Made by a program: the position numbers and the translations under genes
Source: Serilophus lunatus
Lineage: Eukaryota > Chordata > Aves > Passeriformes > Eurylaimidae
Assembly: GCA_013399895.1 (NCBI GenBank)
Contig: VXBA01003435.1
Location: 1,694,392-1,758,391, forward strand
Length of the DNA stretch: 64,000 bases
Direction of reading: 5' to 3'
Shown: positions 62,981-64,000 of the stretch, piece by piece
How the letters are laid out: every line of letters starts with the position of its first letter
How positions within the stretch are numbered: position 1 is the stretch's first letter
The notes under the pieces: model-generated
What the model was told of the DNA's origin: nothing
Seen by the model: the letters and a program-made list of their open reading frames with translations, nothing else
Databases searched by the model: none

Positions 62981-63095
62981 GTGCCTCTGCTATGCAGGGA
63001 AACAGTTGCTGACCACACGAGACACCGCTTGCTTGCTTCAGTCTTCTTGAATGCCTGGTCACTTCAGCTTTGTATCAGCCTGATCAAGGAGGACC

Positions 63096-63368
63096 ATGTC
63101 TACCTTTGGCTACAGAAGAGAGCTCAGTAAATATGAAGATATTGATGAAGATGAGCTCCTCGCTTCTCTCACTGAAGAGGAGCTGAAGGAGCTGGAGCGG
63201 GAGCTAGAGGACATAGAGCCCGACCGTAACCTTCCAGTGGGACAACGGCAGAAGAGCTTGACGGAGAAAACACCCACAGGGACTTTCAGCAGGGAAGCAC
63301 TGATGGCCTATTGGGAGAGGGAGACCAAGAAACTCTTAGAAAAAGAGAGATTGGGTGCATGTGACAAG
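63096..63368 (+). CDS. LMOD2: LMOD2 (leiomodin-2) exon 1, N-terminal part
   Basis: 91 codons from ATG to the donor ACAAG|GTAAGA. The protein begins MSTFGYRRELSKYEDIDEDE and continues with ELERELEDIEPDRNLPVGQR, LTEKTPTGTFSREALMAYWE and KLLEKERLGACDK, almost identical to mammalian LMOD2 over this exon. The start is fixed by the conserved MSTFGYRR. Leiomodin-2 nucleates actin and sets thin-filament length in heart and skeletal muscle. This exon carries the tropomyosin-binding site (about residues 1-40) and the first actin-binding region (about 45-90). The leucine-rich-repeat domain, proline-rich stretch and WH2 motif lie in a later exon beyond the right edge. Confidence 0.96.
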
Positions 63369-64000
63369 GTAAGATGCTGAGGCATTTGCTGTTTCCTGTA
63401 AATATTTGGGTTTATTCTTCATTGGTATGATCTTGCTAACTCATTTACTTTCAGTCTCTTGTAGCATTTTTAAGTACATCATTAGCTGTACTTCTGTGCC
63501 TGCTAAAATTCTGCATATTAGCTTAGAGAGATTTTGCTCTCTCTGGAGGTACTTTAAATGCTCAATTCAGACCAGAAGGAAGTGCCAGAAGAACTATCAT
63601 TAGTGATTAGATAGGAAAAAAAATAAAGAGCATTTTAGAAATTATTGATAGATACCAATGTGGGCTTTTGGATAGCATTTGATATTTTTAAAAAGCTACA
63701 GAAAGTGCCTTTTCTTTTTCTTAAAAAATAATCAGTATTGGCAGCTGAGAAGCATGTCAGGAAAATAATTTTGAATACTTGTTATGTTAGAAGTTTAGTA
63801 AGCGGACACCAGGCTTTCTGCTCACTGGAAGGAAGCTGTGTTGCAGTCAGCAGCTTGCGTTGCTTTGTCCCTGCTGAGGATCATTGGCACGGCTTGGGAG
63901 TCTTCTGGCAACTGTTGTCAGAGGGTTGCATTATTTAAAAAGTTGCCTGGGGTAGAGTGACCATTTAACTGTATTCCCAAAAAAGCAACAAATAGTGCTT
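63369..64000 (+). other. LMOD2: LMOD2 intron 1 (start)
   Basis: AT-rich sequence after the donor. No second coding exon starts before the window ends. Confidence 0.7.

Overview
The window is 64 kb of nuclear DNA from a bird. The avian signs are several CR1 LINE fragments that carry the typical 3' tip (tandem ATTCTATG-type repeats) or the CR1 reverse-transcriptase stretch, and one endogenous-retrovirus LTR fragment of a kind common in birds. The sequence is AT-rich, with two CpG-island promoters and genes split into short exons. The species cannot be fixed from the sequence. There is one 82-base assembly gap (41874-41955).

Gene order matches the human 7q31 block IQUB - NDUFA5 - ASB15 - LMOD2. 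From left to right:
(1) 462-6803, minus strand: the first two coding exons of a V-ATPase accessory subunit S1 (ATP6AP1/Ac45) family gene. It has a signal peptide and continues past the left edge.
(2) 14840-34857, minus: IQUB, a calmodulin-binding radial-spoke protein of motile cilia and sperm tails. I resolved eleven phase-consistent coding exons (704 codons plus stop). The ubiquitin-like domain that gives the family its name was not found.
(3) 38760-42007, minus: NDUFA5, a mitochondrial complex I subunit. Five exons encode 116 residues. One intron has a GC-AG boundary, and a perfect NRF-1 motif lies just upstream of the ATG.
(4) About 48.6-53.0 kb, plus: a decayed ASB15. Ankyrin and SOCS-box exons are recognisable in their original introns, but they carry stop codons, a frameshift and a large loss of middle exons, so this is a unitary pseudogene.
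(5) 63096-63368, plus: exon 1 of LMOD2 (cardiac/skeletal leiomodin), which continues past the right edge.

The genes are neighbours, not an operon. IQUB acts in cilia and sperm tails, NDUFA5 in respiration, and ASB15 and LMOD2 in striated muscle. The rest is intergenic or intronic DNA with CR1 fragments, microsatellites, a 43-bp minisatellite next to an IQUB splice acceptor, and a few perfect inverted repeats. All gene calls rest on reading the sequence and on remembered protein families; no database search was run. Exon edges were set by GT/GC-AG signals and by reading-phase agreement.
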